Shown: in pieces, positions 17,962-27,502 of the stretch
Position numbering within the stretch: position 1 is the first letter of the stretch
Layout: every line of letters starts with the position of its first letter
Assembly (NCBI GenBank): GCA_963737145.1
Contig: CAVTRO010000007.1
Location: 372,001-436,000, forward strand
From: AP-15 sp963737145
Lineage (GTDB): Bacteria > Pseudomonadota > Alphaproteobacteria > ATCC43930 > CGMCC-115725
Direction of reading: 5' to 3'
Length of the DNA: 64,000 nt
Made by a program: the position numbers and the translations under genes
The notes under the pieces: model-generated
What the model saw: only the letters and a program-made list of their open reading frames with translations
What the model was told of the DNA's origin: nothing
Databases searched by the model: none

Positions 17962-18453
17962 ATGCTCAGAAAACTCGCGATTGCGATCTGCGCGCTCGGC
18001 TTGGCCGCCGGCGGCTTGACGCTTAGCACCCCGGCGCAGGCTCAAGGCATCAAGGTTGGCGTGCTGACCTGCAACGTCGCTGGCGGCTTTGGTTTCATAT
18101 TTGGCTCGTCACGGGCGATCAATTGCACCTTCTCGCCGACCGGGACCGGAGGGCCGCCGCAGCATTACGTCGGAGCCATCAACAAATTCGGCGTCGATAT
18201 CGGCTATCTGCAGGGCGGGGTCATCGTGTGGGGCGTCGTCGCACCGACCGCCAACCTAGCGCCGGGCTCGCTCTCGGGAACTTATGCCGGCGCCACCGGC
18301 AGCGCGACGGTTGGAGTCGGCGCCGGCGCCAACGTGCTGGTCGGGGGTTCCGGGAACTCGGTCGCACTGCAGCCCGTCAGCATCGAAGGGACCACCGGTC
18401 TCAATGTCGCCGCCGGCATCGCGGAAATGACCCTTACGTTTCAGCCGGGCTGA
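17962..18453 (+). CDS. DUF992-family secreted protein
   Basis: Secreted protein of 163 residues. ATG at 17962 follows AGGAGG. The Sec signal peptide spans 1-26 and ends STPAQAQ. The mature part contains GVLTCNVAGGFGFIFGSSR and a Gly/Ala-rich C-terminal half, matching the DUF992 family of rhizobia and relatives. Its function is unknown. A conserved Cys in LTCNVAGG and another in INCTFSP may form a disulfide. It is a single gene with no operon partners. Confidence 0.82.
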   Translation: MLRKLAIAICALGLAAGGLTLSTPAQAQGIKVGVLTCNVAGGFGFIFGSSRAINCTFSPTGTGGPPQHYVGAINKFGVDIGYLQGGVIVWGVVAPTANLAPGSLSGTYAGATGSATVGVGAGANVLVGGSGNSVALQPVSIEGTTGLNVAAGIAEMTLTFQPG

Positions 18454-18813
18454 GCTGGATGGGAGCGCGCGGTCATGGTGCCCCGCGAGTTCGCCCTGCG
18501 GCGGTTGGTTTCTACCGATCAATGCACCCGCCGACCGGCCGAATGACTGTATAAAGCAAGTCGCACTTCCTTCCCGGATCACATTTTCAAGCTATCGGCC
18601 CGCTTCGCATTGGCGCGGCGATTGTGCACGCGCAATAGATTACCGCAATTGACCGCGTCAGAAGCCGGATTTCCCTAGACTCCTCAGTTGATCGCGCGAG
18701 AGGAGTCCGGGGCTGCGGTCAGGGCGACGCAGGGGTTCCCAGTTGTCACCGGTGAAAGGTGGTCTAAGATGCCCGGTTGAGACCCGAGCGGCACTCTCTG
18801 TGGAGGACCTGGC
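18454..18813. other. Intergenic region without a recognised gene
   Basis: About 360 bases between the DUF992 gene and the luciferase-like gene. I see no ORF with a recognisable product on either strand, no RNA gene and no clear repeat. The GGAGG ribosome site of the next gene is at its right end. Confidence 0.5.
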
Positions 18814-20004
18814 ATGATCACGAAATTCGATAGTCTGTTCGCTGGACACATCGACATGGAAAATGCCGGCTATGCGGGCACTCCGGTGAACGACCGTCGA
18901 TTTCCCAACGAAGACCTGGCCGGCGTCTTCGACAAGGCCCAGGCGATGGCGCAGTTGATGGATCGGGTCGGATACAATGCCTTCTGGATGGCCGAGCACC
19001 ATTTTCAGCACGAAGGCTATGAATGCATCCCGAATGTCTTGATGACGGCGCTGCATCTCGCCCACGTCACGAAACGTCTGAAAATCGGCTGCGGCTTCAA
19101 CATCACCCCGATGTGGCACCCGCTGCGGCTGGCCGAGGATTATGCCACGGCGGATATTCTGACCGGCGGGCGCATCATCTTCGGCGTCGGGCGCGGATAC
19201 CATACGAGAGAAGTCGAAACCTTCGGCTCGCCGCTGCTCGACCAGCAGGCCAACCGCGAACTCTTCGAAGAGCAGGTCGACATTATCTTCCGGGCATTCA
19301 ACGAGGAGTCGTTTTCACATCGCGGCAAGTATTACACGTTGCCGCCGAAAGTTCCGTATCGCGGCTACACGCTCAAGGAGCTGACCGTCGTGCCGCGTCC
19401 GTTGCGGCTCCCCGTAGAGTGCTGGCAGCCGATTCAGGGCGGCACCGCGCGGGCCATGGATTTCATGGCAAAGCACGGGATCAAAGGACTGATCGGCGGC
19501 GGCTCGGCCGAGGGCGGGGCGATGCACAAAGTGGTCCTCGGATGGCAGGAAGCGCATGCGCGGCGCGGCCAGCATCTCGAACTGGGCGAGCGGCTGTGTT
19601 TCGGCTTCCATTTCTATCTCGCCAAGAACCGCGAACAGGGGATTTGAGAAGCCGCCAAATTTTACGAAGAGAACATGAAAATGTTTGGCGAGCTGCGGCT
19701 GGTGCGGGCCCTTACCGACGAGCAGATCGAGATCATGCGCGATCCCAAGCGCGCTCCGACGGCAAAGCTGCCCCGGATCGAGGATGCCATCGCCAATGGC
19801 GGTTTCCTGTGCGGCTCGCCGGAGCAGGTCGTCGAGCATCTGAAGAGCCTCGAACGGCGCTACCCGGGCCTCGACCGGGTCTCGGTGAGCTTGTCCGTCG
19901 GCGTGCCCAAAGCGGTATGCCTCGAACAGCTGGAGTGGTTCGCCTCCGAGGTAATGCCGGCCTTCGAGCAGGCCAAAATCCGCGAGCCAGCGATGGCGAA
20001 CTGA
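18814..20004 (+). pseudogene. LLM-class flavin-dependent oxidoreductase split by an in-frame TGA
   Basis: Luciferase-like monooxygenase of about 396 codons. ATG at 18814 follows GGAGG. The first 277 residues look normal (FWMAEHHFQHEGYE, FGVGRGYHTREVE, WQPIQGGTARAMDFM). TGA at 19645-19647 then interrupts the frame, and the same frame resumes with EAAKFYEENMKMFGE and runs to a normal end at 20004. A CGA to TGA change would explain it. Nothing nearby suggests selenocysteine, and TGA serves as an ordinary stop elsewhere here. The product would lack its last third. Confidence 0.85.
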
Positions 20005-20075
20005 ACGGGAAGTGCGCCTAAGCGGGATTCCCCTTTCTCCCCGCTGTGCGGGTTCCGACCAGATTGGCGCGGGGG

Positions 20076-20110
20076 GTCATTGCGAGGAGCCGCGGCGGCG
20101 AAGCAATGAC
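20076..20110. repeat. REP-like inverted repeat (GTCATTGC ... GCAATGAC)
   Basis: Perfect 8-base arms at 20076-20083 and 20103-20110 around GAGGAGC-type GC-rich sequence. It resembles a dispersed palindromic element common in Bradyrhizobium relatives (from memory). It lies between converging genes, in a gap (20005-20210) with no other feature. Confidence 0.5.
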
Positions 20111-20210
20111 GTGTGTCTGGGGCAGTTTCGACCAGAGTGAGACGGTACGGTGAGCGGCGGCCGCGGCGCAGATCGCACCGAAGCGCTCCACCGACGAATT
20201 GCAACCTCGG

Positions 20211-22166
20211 CTAAGCGCGCGCTGGCTGCTCGGTGAGTTCGCGGCCGAGCGCAGACAGCGCCATCGCTACGATGTGGCGGGCGTTGAGCCCGGCTTGGTC
20301 ATATTGCGCCTGCGGGGAATCATGGTCGAGAAAGACATCGGGCAGCACCATCGTGCGGATCTTCAGCCCGTGATCGAGCATCCCGGCCATCGCGAGGTGG
20401 TGCAGCACGTGGCTACCAAAGCCGCCGATCGCCCCCTCCTCGACCGTTATCACGACTTCGTGTTCGCGAGCCAAGCGGTTGATCAGCTCAAGGTCGAGGG
20501 GCTTGGCGAAACGCGCATCGGCGACCGTCGTCGACAACCCATAGGTACCGAGCTCCTGTGCCGCCTTCATGCACTCCGTAAGACGCCCGCCGAGGCTCAG
20601 CAGCGCGATCTTGGTGCCTTCGCGCATAATGCGGCCGCGGCCGATTTCTAGCGGTACACCCCGTTCCGGCAGCGGCACGCCGATGCCATCGCCGCGCGGA
20701 TAGCGCACCGCCGAGGGTGCGTCGTCGATAGCCGAGCAGGTCGCCACCATGTGGAAGAGGTCCGCTTCGTCGCCGGCCGCCATGATGATGAATCCGGGCA
20801 AGCAGCCGAGATAGGTTACGTCGAACGAGCCCGCATGGGTCTGGCCGTCATTGCCGACGAGACCGGCGCGGTCGATCGCAAAGCGCACCGGCAATTTCTG
20901 GATCGCGACATCGTGCACGACTTGGTCAAAGGCGCGCTGCAGGAACGTCGAATAGATCGCGGCGAAGGGCTTCATCCCCTCGGCGGCGAGGCCCGCGGCG
21001 AAGGTAACGGCATGCTGCTCGGCGATGCCGACGTCGAAGCACCGCTTCGGAAATTTGTCGCCGAAAAGGTTGAGCCCGGTGCCCGACGGCATCGCCGCGG
21101 TGATGGCGACGATGCGGTCATCGGCTTCGGCCTCCTTTACCAGCGATTTGGCGAAGACGCTGGTGTAGGAGGGTGCGGTCGATTTCGATTTCACCTGGGC
21201 GCCGGTAACGACATCGAACTTTGCGACGCTGTGCCATTTGTCCTCGGCCTGCTCGGCCGACAGATAGCCATGGCCCTTCTCGGTCACGGCGTGGATCAGG
21301 ACTGGCCCCGGTTCCTTGCTGTCGCGGACGTTCTTCAAGACCGGCAGCAGGTGATCGATATTGTGACCGTCGATCGGGCCGACGTAGTAAAAGCCGAGTT
21401 CCTCGAACAACGTCCCGCCGGTGACAAAACCACGGGCGTATTCCTCGGCTCGGCGCGCCGCATCCTCGAGCGGCTTCGGGAAATGGCGCACCACCTCCTT
21501 GGCAATGTGACGCAGCGACATGAAGGATTTCGAGGACAGCAGGCGCGACAGATAGGCGCTCATCGCACCGACTGCTGGCGCAATCGACATGTCGTTGTCG
21601 TTGAGGATGACGATCAGGCGCGAATCCATCGCCCCAGCGTTGTTCATCGCCTCGTAGGCCATCCCCCCGCTCATCGCGCTGTCGCCGATCACCGCGATCA
21701 CATTGCGATGCTCGCCGCGGAAATCCCGGGCGACGGCCATGCCGAGCGCGGAGGAGATCGAGGTTGAAGCGTGCGCAGCGCCGAACGGATCGTATTCGCT
21801 TTCCGAGCGCTTCGTGAAACCGGAAAGCCCGCCGCCCTGCCGGATCGTGCGGATACGATCACGCCGGCCCGTCAGGATCTTGTGCGGATACGCCTGGTGA
21901 CCGACATCCCAGATCAGCCGGTCATGCGGCGTGTCGAAGACATAGTGCAGCGCCACAGTCAGCTCGACGACCCCGAGACTGGCGCCGAAGTGACCGCCGG
22001 TGATCGAAACCGAGTTGATCAGCTCGGCGCGCAACTCGTCGGCGAGCTGCCGCAGATCTTCTTCCCGCAGCTTGCGCAAATCGGCGGGAGTGTCGACCTG
22101 GTCCAGCAGCGGCGTCCGATTTGAAATCGGGCGGGTTGTTTTTGCGTCCAATGCTGCGCTCCTCAC
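20211..22166 (-). CDS. dxs: 1-Deoxy-D-xylulose-5-phosphate synthase
   Basis: Condenses pyruvate and glyceraldehyde 3-phosphate, the first step of the MEP isoprenoid pathway; a thiamine-diphosphate enzyme of the cytoplasm. Length is 651 residues, full for the family. Seen: WDVGHQAYPHKILTGRRD, the ThDP/Mg motif GDSAMSGGMAYEAMNNAG near 160, and the transketolase-like block IDRAGLVGNDGQTHAG. It starts with GTG at 22166, overlapping the ispA stop (GTGA), giving a coupled xseB-ispA-dxs operon as in other alphaproteobacteria. Confidence 0.97.
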   Translation of the reverse strand: MRSAALDAKTTRPISNRTPLLDQVDTPADLRKLREEDLRQLADELRAELINSVSITGGHFGASLGVVELTVALHYVFDTPHDRLIWDVGHQAYPHKILTGRRDRIRTIRQGGGLSGFTKRSESEYDPFGAAHASTSISSALGMAVARDFRGEHRNVIAVIGDSAMSGGMAYEAMNNAGAMDSRLIVILNDNDMSIAPAVGAMSAYLSRLLSSKSFMSLRHIAKEVVRHFPKPLEDAARRAEEYARGFVTGGTLFEELGFYYVGPIDGHNIDHLLPVLKNVRDSKEPGPVLIHAVTEKGHGYLSAEQAEDKWHSVAKFDVVTGAQVKSKSTAPSYTSVFAKSLVKEAEADDRIVAITAAMPSGTGLNLFGDKFPKRCFDVGIAEQHAVTFAAGLAAEGMKPFAAIYSTFLQRAFDQVVHDVAIQKLPVRFAIDRAGLVGNDGQTHAGSFDVTYLGCLPGFIIMAAGDEADLFHMVATCSAIDDAPSAVRYPRGDGIGVPLPERGVPLEIGRGRIMREGTKIALLSLGGRLTECMKAAQELGTYGLSTTVADARFAKPLDLELINRLAREHEVVITVEEGAIGGFGSHVLHHLAMAGMLDHGLKIRTMVLPDVFLDHDSPQAQYDQAGLNARHIVAMALSALGRELTEQPARA

Positions 22167-23074
22167 GTACGGCGGGTGATCACGAATCGCGCCGCCTCGC
22201 GTAAAAGTTCCGCTCTTTGTTCGAACAAATCAAGGTGGGCCACGGCTTGGTTAACCAGCAGCTCGGCCTGCGCTCGGGCGCGATCCGCCCCGAGTATCGA
22301 AACGAAGGTGGCTTTTCCGGCTGCGGCATCGGCGCCGACCGGCTTGCCGGTCTCCGCGGCGGAGCCTTCGACATCCAGAAGATCGTCGGCAATTTGGAAG
22401 GCGAGCCCCAGATCGTGCGCGTAACCGCGCAGCGCAATTCGGGCTTCACCCGGCGCCTTTGCGAGAATCGCTCCCGCTTCGCACGAAAACGCGATAAGCG
22501 CGCCCGTCTTCATCCGTTGCAATCGGGTGATCGCACCGATATCCAAGCTCTGGTGCTCCGCAATCAGATCGATCATCTGACCGCCGACCATACCGGACGC
22601 GCCGGCGGCGGCGGCGAGCTCCGAGACGAGCTCGCAGCGTACCGCAGGATCGCCGTGCGTGTCGGGATCGGCCAGCACCCCGAACGCTGCGGTCAACAGA
22701 CCGTCTCCGGCGAGAACCGCCGTCGCCTCGTCGAATTGCTTATGGCAGGTCGCGCGGCCGCGGCGCAGGTCGCTGTTGTCCATCGCCGGCAGGTCGTCAT
22801 GAACGAGGGAATAGGTGTGGACCATTTCGATCGCCGCCGCTACCTGCAGCGCGCACCGCCGGGCGACCCCAAAAAGTCCGGCGCTTGCCAGCACGAGGAA
22901 AGGCCGCAACCGTTTCCCCGGCGCCAGGGCCGAGTAGCGCATCGCGTCATAAACCCGCGCCTCGAGACCGGGGGGCACGACCAGCAGCCGCTCCAACCCG
23001 GCGTCGGTGAGCTTGGCGGCCTCGTCCAGAGCGCTCGAAAAAGAAATCCGTCCGGGCCATGTCGTCTCAGTCAA
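22163..23074 (-). CDS. ispA: Polyprenyl (farnesyl/geranylgeranyl) diphosphate synthase
   Basis: Prenyltransferase chaining C5 units into farnesyl or longer diphosphates. The likely start is TTG at 23074, overlapping the last codons of xseB, giving 303 residues. The two aspartate-rich motifs are DDLPAMD near 105 and DDLLD near 240; GKRLRPFL is the substrate-binding block. The chain-length determinant (residues before the first motif, VHTYSLVHDD) suggests a short-chain product, but C15 versus C20 cannot be settled by eye. It is the middle gene of the xseB-ispA-dxs operon. Confidence 0.93.
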   Translation of the reverse strand: MTETTWPGRISFSSALDEAAKLTDAGLERLLVVPPGLEARVYDAMRYSALAPGKRLRPFLVLASAGLFGVARRCALQVAAAIEMVHTYSLVHDDLPAMDNSDLRRGRATCHKQFDEATAVLAGDGLLTAAFGVLADPDTHGDPAVRCELVSELAAAAGASGMVGGQMIDLIAEHQSLDIGAITRLQRMKTGALIAFSCEAGAILAKAPGEARIALRGYAHDLGLAFQIADDLLDVEGSAAETGKPVGADAAAGKATFVSILGADRARAQAELLVNQAVAHLDLFEQRAELLREAARFVITRRT

Positions 23075-23318
23075 GTTTGGCGGGCTCCGCACCGATAGCG
23101 CCCTCGGGACCAATAACAATTCGATCCACCCTTTGCTGCGCCTCGTTCAGCTTTCTTTCGCAATGCCGCTTCAGTTGAGCTCCGCGCTCATAAGATAAGA
23201 TTGCCTCGTCGAGCTTGACCTGTCCGCCTTCGAGCCGCCGTACGATCTGCTCGAGCTCGGCAAGCGCATCCTCGAAATTCATCGCCGCGATGTCGGGCGG
23301 GACGCCTGGATCGACCAT
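23067..23318 (-). CDS. xseB: Exodeoxyribonuclease VII small subunit
   Basis: Small, mostly helical subunit that assembles with XseA to degrade single-stranded DNA. From ATG 23318 it has 83 residues. NFEDALAELEQIVRRLEGGQ followed by KLDEAILSYERG is the complete family signature. The first gene of the operon; its stop TGA lies 3 bases beyond the overlapping ispA TTG start. xseA is not in the window. Confidence 0.95.
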   Translation of the reverse strand: MVDPGVPPDIAAMNFEDALAELEQIVRRLEGGQVKLDEAILSYERGAQLKRHCERKLNEAQQRVDRIVIGPEGAIGAEPAKLD

Positions 23319-23429
23319 CAAGTGTCTTCTTAACAAAAAAAGCGAGAACGTTGCCGCGGTTTAGCCGATCGCGACAACGCAAACTAAGTTATTGTTGCCC
23401 AATTACAACACTGGCGAGCAGCCGATCAC

Positions 23430-24356
23430 TCATGCCGACATCAACACGCGCACATGCGCCGCGGTGCTGGCAGCTAGAGCGGGCAAGTCGTATCCCCCCT
23501 CGAGAGTTGCAACCAACCGTCCCTTGGCATGCCGATAGGCGATTTCGAGCAGCTTCTCGGTGACCCAGGTATAGTCCGCCTCGTCGAGCATCAGCTGCGC
23601 CAGCGGGTCGCTCTTATGCGCATCAAAGCCCGCCGACACCAGAACGAGTTCGGGCCGGAAGGCGTCGAGCGCCGGCAGGATCCGCTGCGTCATGCCGAGG
23701 CGGAACTGGCTCGAGCCGGACATCGGGCGCAGCGGCACGTTTACGAGATTGCCGACCCCGGTCTCGCTTGCCGAACCGGTTCCGGGATACAGCGGATATT
23801 GGTGCGTCGAGGCGTAGAACAGACTTTCGTCCGCCTCGAAGGCCGCCTGCGTGCCGTTGCCGTGATGGACGTCGAAATCGACCACGGCCACGCGGGCAAG
23901 CCCGTGGACCTCGCGCCCCCGCCGCGCGCCGATCGCGGCATTGTTGAACAGGCAAAACCCCATCGCCCGCTGCGGCTCGGCATGATGGCCGGGCGGACGG
24001 ACCGCGCAAAACGCGTTGTCGGCTTCTTTTGCGACGACCGCATCGACCGCGGCGGCGACCGCGCCGGCGGCGCGCAGCGCCGCTTCGCCCGAGGCGGGAG
24101 ACAACACCGTGTCGGCATCAATCCCGACATGGCCGGTCTTCGGGACCGCTCCGAGAATCCTCTCGACGTGCATCCGGGGATGGACACGCAACAGATCCTC
24201 GCGGGCCACCTCCGGCGCTTCGCGGCGCTCCAGCCGGGCGAATTCGGGAGCGTCGAGCGCCGCCAGCACCGCCTGCAGCCGGGCCGGCAATTCCGGGTGA
24301 TGCCGGCCGGGGTCGTGGTCGAGACAGGCTGGGTGGGTATAAAGACATGTCGTCAT
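23430..24356 (-). CDS. Histone-deacetylase-family amidohydrolase
   Basis: Zinc hydrolase of the HDAC/acetoin-utilisation/acetylpolyamine-amidohydrolase family, 308 residues from ATG 24356. Catalytic blocks are AVRPPGHHAEP (tandem His), FCLFNNAAIGA, and the zinc site VDFDVHHGNGT (Asp, His), with a later Asp in SAGFDAHKSDPLAQ and a Gly-rich ending TLEGGYDL. Likely acts on acetylated small molecules or proteins. It lies upstream of xseB with a 111-base gap and may share transcription. Confidence 0.92.
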   Translation of the reverse strand: MTTCLYTHPACLDHDPGRHHPELPARLQAVLAALDAPEFARLERREAPEVAREDLLRVHPRMHVERILGAVPKTGHVGIDADTVLSPASGEAALRAAGAVAAAVDAVVAKEADNAFCAVRPPGHHAEPQRAMGFCLFNNAAIGARRGREVHGLARVAVVDFDVHHGNGTQAAFEADESLFYASTHQYPLYPGTGSASETGVGNLVNVPLRPMSGSSQFRLGMTQRILPALDAFRPELVLVSAGFDAHKSDPLAQLMLDEADYTWVTEKLLEIAYRHAKGRLVATLEGGYDLPALAASTAAHVRVLMSA

Positions 24357-24430
24357 CGGAGAATCCTCGCAGCCGGTCGAGTATCGCACACCCGCTTTAA
24401 TGATAACTATACACCTGGCGCACCCGCTCC

Positions 24431-24799
24431 CTAACGACGGCCAAAGGCATGGAGGGCGAGCGCCGCCCAGCCGACGAGCAAACCTGCGCCGCCGAACGGC
24501 GTGATTATACCGAGCCATTCACGCCCGCTCAGCGCCAGCGCAAACAGGCTGAGGCTGAACAACGGCATGCCGGCGGCAAAACTCCACCCCGCGATAGTAA
24601 GCGCCAGCCCGACCCGGCCGCGGGATTGCGCCATCGCCGTCACCGCAGTCAGCGCTGCGGCGTGCACCATTCCGTAGAGCGCGCCCGTCCGAAGCAATTC
24701 GGCGGCTCGCTCGCCGGCGGCAATGTGCGCTGCCGCAGCGCCGGCCGCCACCGAGAGGAACCCGCCGACCGCCGCCGCGATGAGCCACGCCCGGGTCAT
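24431..24799 (-). CDS. DUF423-family membrane protein
   Basis: Small inner-membrane protein of 122 residues with four hydrophobic segments (about 5-24, 42-60, 66-88, 97-117), typical of the DUF423/YwdK family of unknown function. The family's short N-terminal motif after the first helix appears as AAAHIAAGERA. ATG overlaps the stop of the upstream glycosyltransferase gene (ATGA), so they are translationally coupled. Confidence 0.8.
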   Translation of the reverse strand: MTRAWLIAAAVGGFLSVAAGAAAAHIAAGERAAELLRTGALYGMVHAAALTAVTAMAQSRGRVGLALTIAGWSFAAGMPLFSLSLFALALSGREWLGIITPFGGAGLLVGWAALALHAFGRR

Positions 24800-26025
24800 C
24801 GCGGCCCGATCGTTTCCCGCAGCGCGGCGTCATAAACGGCGAGCGTCTCCCGGGCGACGATATCCTCGGCAAACTCCTGCTCGACCAATGCGCGTGCCGC
24901 GAGCCCCATCGCTTTGCGGCGCGCCGGATCGCCGGCGAGAGCGGCAATGGCGTCCGCCAACGCCTGGATGTCGCGCGGAGGTACCAGCAGGCCGGTGTCG
25001 CCGGGACGCACGATCTCGCGGCAGCCGGGAACGTCGCTGACGACAATGGGACGTGCACAGGCAGCCGCCTCGAGCAACGCCTTCGGCACGCCTTCGCCAT
25101 AAGTCGACGGCAGCACGGCGATCGCCGCGCGGCGCCACACGTCGCGGACATCGGCAACCGCGCCGAGCCATTCGATCCCGCCATCGGCGGCGCCCAGCGA
25201 GATCAGCGTTTCCGCGGTCAGCGAGCCGCGGTTGTCGGGATCGGTCGGCCCGGCGAGCAGGAGCTCGACCGGCGGGCCGCGCCCGCGAAGGAGGCGGATG
25301 GCGGCGACAGCCTCGAGCACGCCCTTGTCGCGCAGCATGCGCGAGACGAGCGCGACGGTGACAGTCGTGGCGTCAGGATCGGGCAGCGGGCGAAAATGGT
25401 TACAGTCGACCCCCGACCCTCTGATCATCTCAATGCGCTGCGGCGCGATCCCGAGTGCTGTCAAGGCGTCACGGTCCTCCGGGTTCTGCACGATGACCCA
25501 GTTCCGCCCTCCACCCGCCGCAACCCGCAGCGCGATACCCAGCGACGGCCGCCGCAGCCTGGCGGCAAAGCTCGCGGCCGAGAAACGGGAGCCCAGACCC
25601 ATTATTGAATCGATCGCCACCGGAGCACCTTCCGAGCCCGGGAAGGCGCGGCGCAGGGCGATGCCGCCAAACAGCACCGGTTTTAGCGCGACGTGATGGA
25701 CGAGGTCGGGCTGCTCGGCGCGATAGAGCCTCGCGATTTCGGAAATTGCCCGCCCGGCGCCAACCAACCCATCCCCGCGCCGCCGCCAGTCGAGCGAGCG
25801 CAACGCGAAGCCTTCGTCGCGGATGCGATCGCCGTGCGCGCGCACGCGTGTCGCGACCACCACCTCGAAGCCGGCGGCCCGGGCGGCGCGGGCGGCCGGC
25901 AGACGGTGCGAGCAGAAGTACCAATCCTCGGTGACGAGAAACAGCAGCTTTGGCCGCCATGCCGCGCCGGGGGCGGTGGACCGTCGCGGCAGGTTCAGCG
26001 GTTCTGTGATAACGGATAGGGCCAC
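24796..26025 (-). CDS. Glycosyltransferase family 4 protein
   Basis: GT-B-fold transferase of 409 residues using a nucleotide sugar. The N-domain begins KLLFLVTEDWYFCSHRLP. The C-domain carries VALVSRMLRDKGVLEAV and the family signature YGEGVPKALLEAAACARP near 335, then VPGCREIV. It probably builds a cell-surface glycan on an inner-membrane lipid carrier. It is divergent from a sugar-nucleotide epimerase-like gene, which supports a glycan role; the sugar itself is unknown. Confidence 0.9.
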   Translation of the reverse strand: MALSVITEPLNLPRRSTAPGAAWRPKLLFLVTEDWYFCSHRLPAARAARAAGFEVVVATRVRAHGDRIRDEGFALRSLDWRRRGDGLVGAGRAISEIARLYRAEQPDLVHHVALKPVLFGGIALRRAFPGSEGAPVAIDSIMGLGSRFSAASFAARLRRPSLGIALRVAAGGGRNWVIVQNPEDRDALTALGIAPQRIEMIRGSGVDCNHFRPLPDPDATTVTVALVSRMLRDKGVLEAVAAIRLLRGRGPPVELLLAGPTDPDNRGSLTAETLISLGAADGGIEWLGAVADVRDVWRRAAIAVLPSTYGEGVPKALLEAAACARPIVVSDVPGCREIVRPGDTGLLVPPRDIQALADAIAALAGDPARRKAMGLAARALVEQEFAEDIVARETLAVYDAALRETIGPR

Positions 26026-26126
26026 GTCGAAACGCCAAAGGATGGGATCGGTACCGGGATCTCTCTAATGCATCTGCGTCGGGATCGGTTGGACAATCGC
26101 CGGGGCGGCTGCGCCGAGAGGGGCGC

Positions 26127-27059
26127 TTGGCTCGCATCCTGGTGACCGGTGCGGCCGGCTTCATCGGCCGGCCGCTGTGCGCCGGCCTCGTCGAGCGCGG
26201 CCATGCCGTGCTGGGGCTCTCCCGCCGTCCGGCGGAACCAATCCCGGACGTCGAACTTCGCCCCATTGGAGATATCGGCCCGACGACCAACTGGTCAGGC
26301 CGTCTCGAGCGCACCGATGTCGTCGTGCATCTCGCCAACCGGGCCCACCGCTCGGGGCGGGAGGCAGATCAAGGCGAGGCAGAGGCCGCCCGAGTTTTGG
26401 CACAGCGCGCGGCACAGGCCGGGGTGCGCCGGCTGATCCATATGAGCTCGGCCCGGGCAATGGGCGACGCGACTCCGCCGGGAGCGCCGTTTCGCGAGAG
26501 CGAGCCGCCGCGCCCGCGCGATCCTTATGGCCGCGGCAAGCTCGCGATCGAGCGCGCCCTGCTGGCGGCGGGGCGGGAAACGGGGATCGACATCGTCATT
26601 CTGCGGCCGCCGCTCGTCTACGGTCCTGGAGTAAAGGCAAATTTTCGGGCGCTGATGCGTCTCGTCGAGAGCGGGCTGCCGCTGCCTCTAGCCGGGATCG
26701 ACAATCGCCGCAGCCTGGTCTTTATCGGCAACCTGGTCGATCTGGTTGGCCGAGCGTGCCTGCACCCCGGCGCGGCGGGGCGGGTGTTGCTGGCGCGCGA
26801 CGCGGCCGACCTGTCAACGCCCGAGCTGATCCGGCTCCTCGCCGGCGGACTGGGTCGGCCGGCCCGGCTCTTCAGTGTCCCACGACCCGCACTAGCCATG
26901 CTTCGCAGGCTTCCGAAGCTGGGACCGCTGCTCTCGCCGCTGACCCTGTCGCTGCAAGTCGACGACACGGAGACGCGTGCCGCGCTCGATTGGCGGCCTC
27001 CGGTCTCGCCCGAGATCGGGCTGGCAGCGACCGCTGCAGCCTATCGCAACCGGCCATAA
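26127..27059 (+). CDS. NAD-dependent epimerase/dehydratase family protein
   Basis: Extended short-chain dehydrogenase of 310 residues starting with TTG at 26127. The nucleotide-binding motif is TGAAGFIG at 7-14, and the catalytic Tyr/Lys pair is in DPYGRGKLAIE near 135. An ILRPPLVYGPGVKANFRALM block follows, as in sugar-nucleotide 4-epimerases. It most likely modifies a UDP-sugar used by the divergent glycosyltransferase at 24796-26025. The 101-base gap between them should carry both promoters; no clear boxes were seen. Confidence 0.85.
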   Translation: MARILVTGAAGFIGRPLCAGLVERGHAVLGLSRRPAEPIPDVELRPIGDIGPTTNWSGRLERTDVVVHLANRAHRSGREADQGEAEAARVLAQRAAQAGVRRLIHMSSARAMGDATPPGAPFRESEPPRPRDPYGRGKLAIERALLAAGRETGIDIVILRPPLVYGPGVKANFRALMRLVESGLPLPLAGIDNRRSLVFIGNLVDLVGRACLHPGAAGRVLLARDAADLSTPELIRLLAGGLGRPARLFSVPRPALAMLRRLPKLGPLLSPLTLSLQVDDTETRAALDWRPPVSPEIGLAATAAAYRNRP

Positions 27060-27118
27060 CGAGAACCCCTGGGTCCCCGCGGTGTTCTCAATGCGAGCCT
27101 CCGCAATGAGCCCGCCCG

Positions 27119-27442
27119 ATGCCCGAAATCACCGAAGACCCCGTATTGATCCGACAAGCGCTCGCCTACGCGATCGAGCTTTACCGCGAGTTGAGCGAGG
27201 AGAATGGCGCCCCGAGCCTCGGCACGCAGAACCAGGTGGTGGATTTCATTCTGGCCGATCCGGAGTTGCGCGCGGTCGCCTCTCAATGGGCGCGGCTCGT
27301 CGACAGCGATGAGGCGACGACCGCGCCGCCGCGGCGGTTGCCCGATGACGCCGCCTACCGGCGCATCAGGAATTATCTTCAATCGATCATGGATCAGCCG
27401 GTCTTTACCCGGCCCGGACAGGAGCCGCCCGATCGGCGGTGA
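27119..27442 (+). CDS. Hypothetical protein
   Basis: Soluble, acidic protein of 107 residues that I do not recognise. It is predicted mainly helical, with no signal peptide or membrane segment and no Cys. Notable segments are IELYRELSEENGAPSLGTQN and YRRIRNYLQSIMDQP. Coding is supported by the codon pattern, by the clean fit between epimerase and yajQ, and by the 60-base spacing on each side. The ATG at 27119 has a weak ribosome site. Confidence 0.55.
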   Translation: MPEITEDPVLIRQALAYAIELYRELSEENGAPSLGTQNQVVDFILADPELRAVASQWARLVDSDEATTAPPRRLPDDAAYRRIRNYLQSIMDQPVFTRPGQEPPDRR

Positions 27443-27502
27443 TTTTGGTTTCCCGGCGCGCCATATCGGACGGAAATTGCTTTTGAAGCGGAGGTGGCGG
27501 CC

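Noticed and set aside
19645..19647. Selenocysteine or recoded TGA
   Set aside because: Luciferase-like oxidoreductases do not use selenocysteine, no stem-loop follows directly, and TGA is a normal stop in many intact genes here (xseB, ispA, the kinase at 11261).
24016..24400. Arg/Ala/Pro-rich ORFs opposite the deacetylase, glycosyltransferase and similar genes
   Set aside because: They are antisense shadows produced by high GC3; composition is extreme and none has a recognisable domain.
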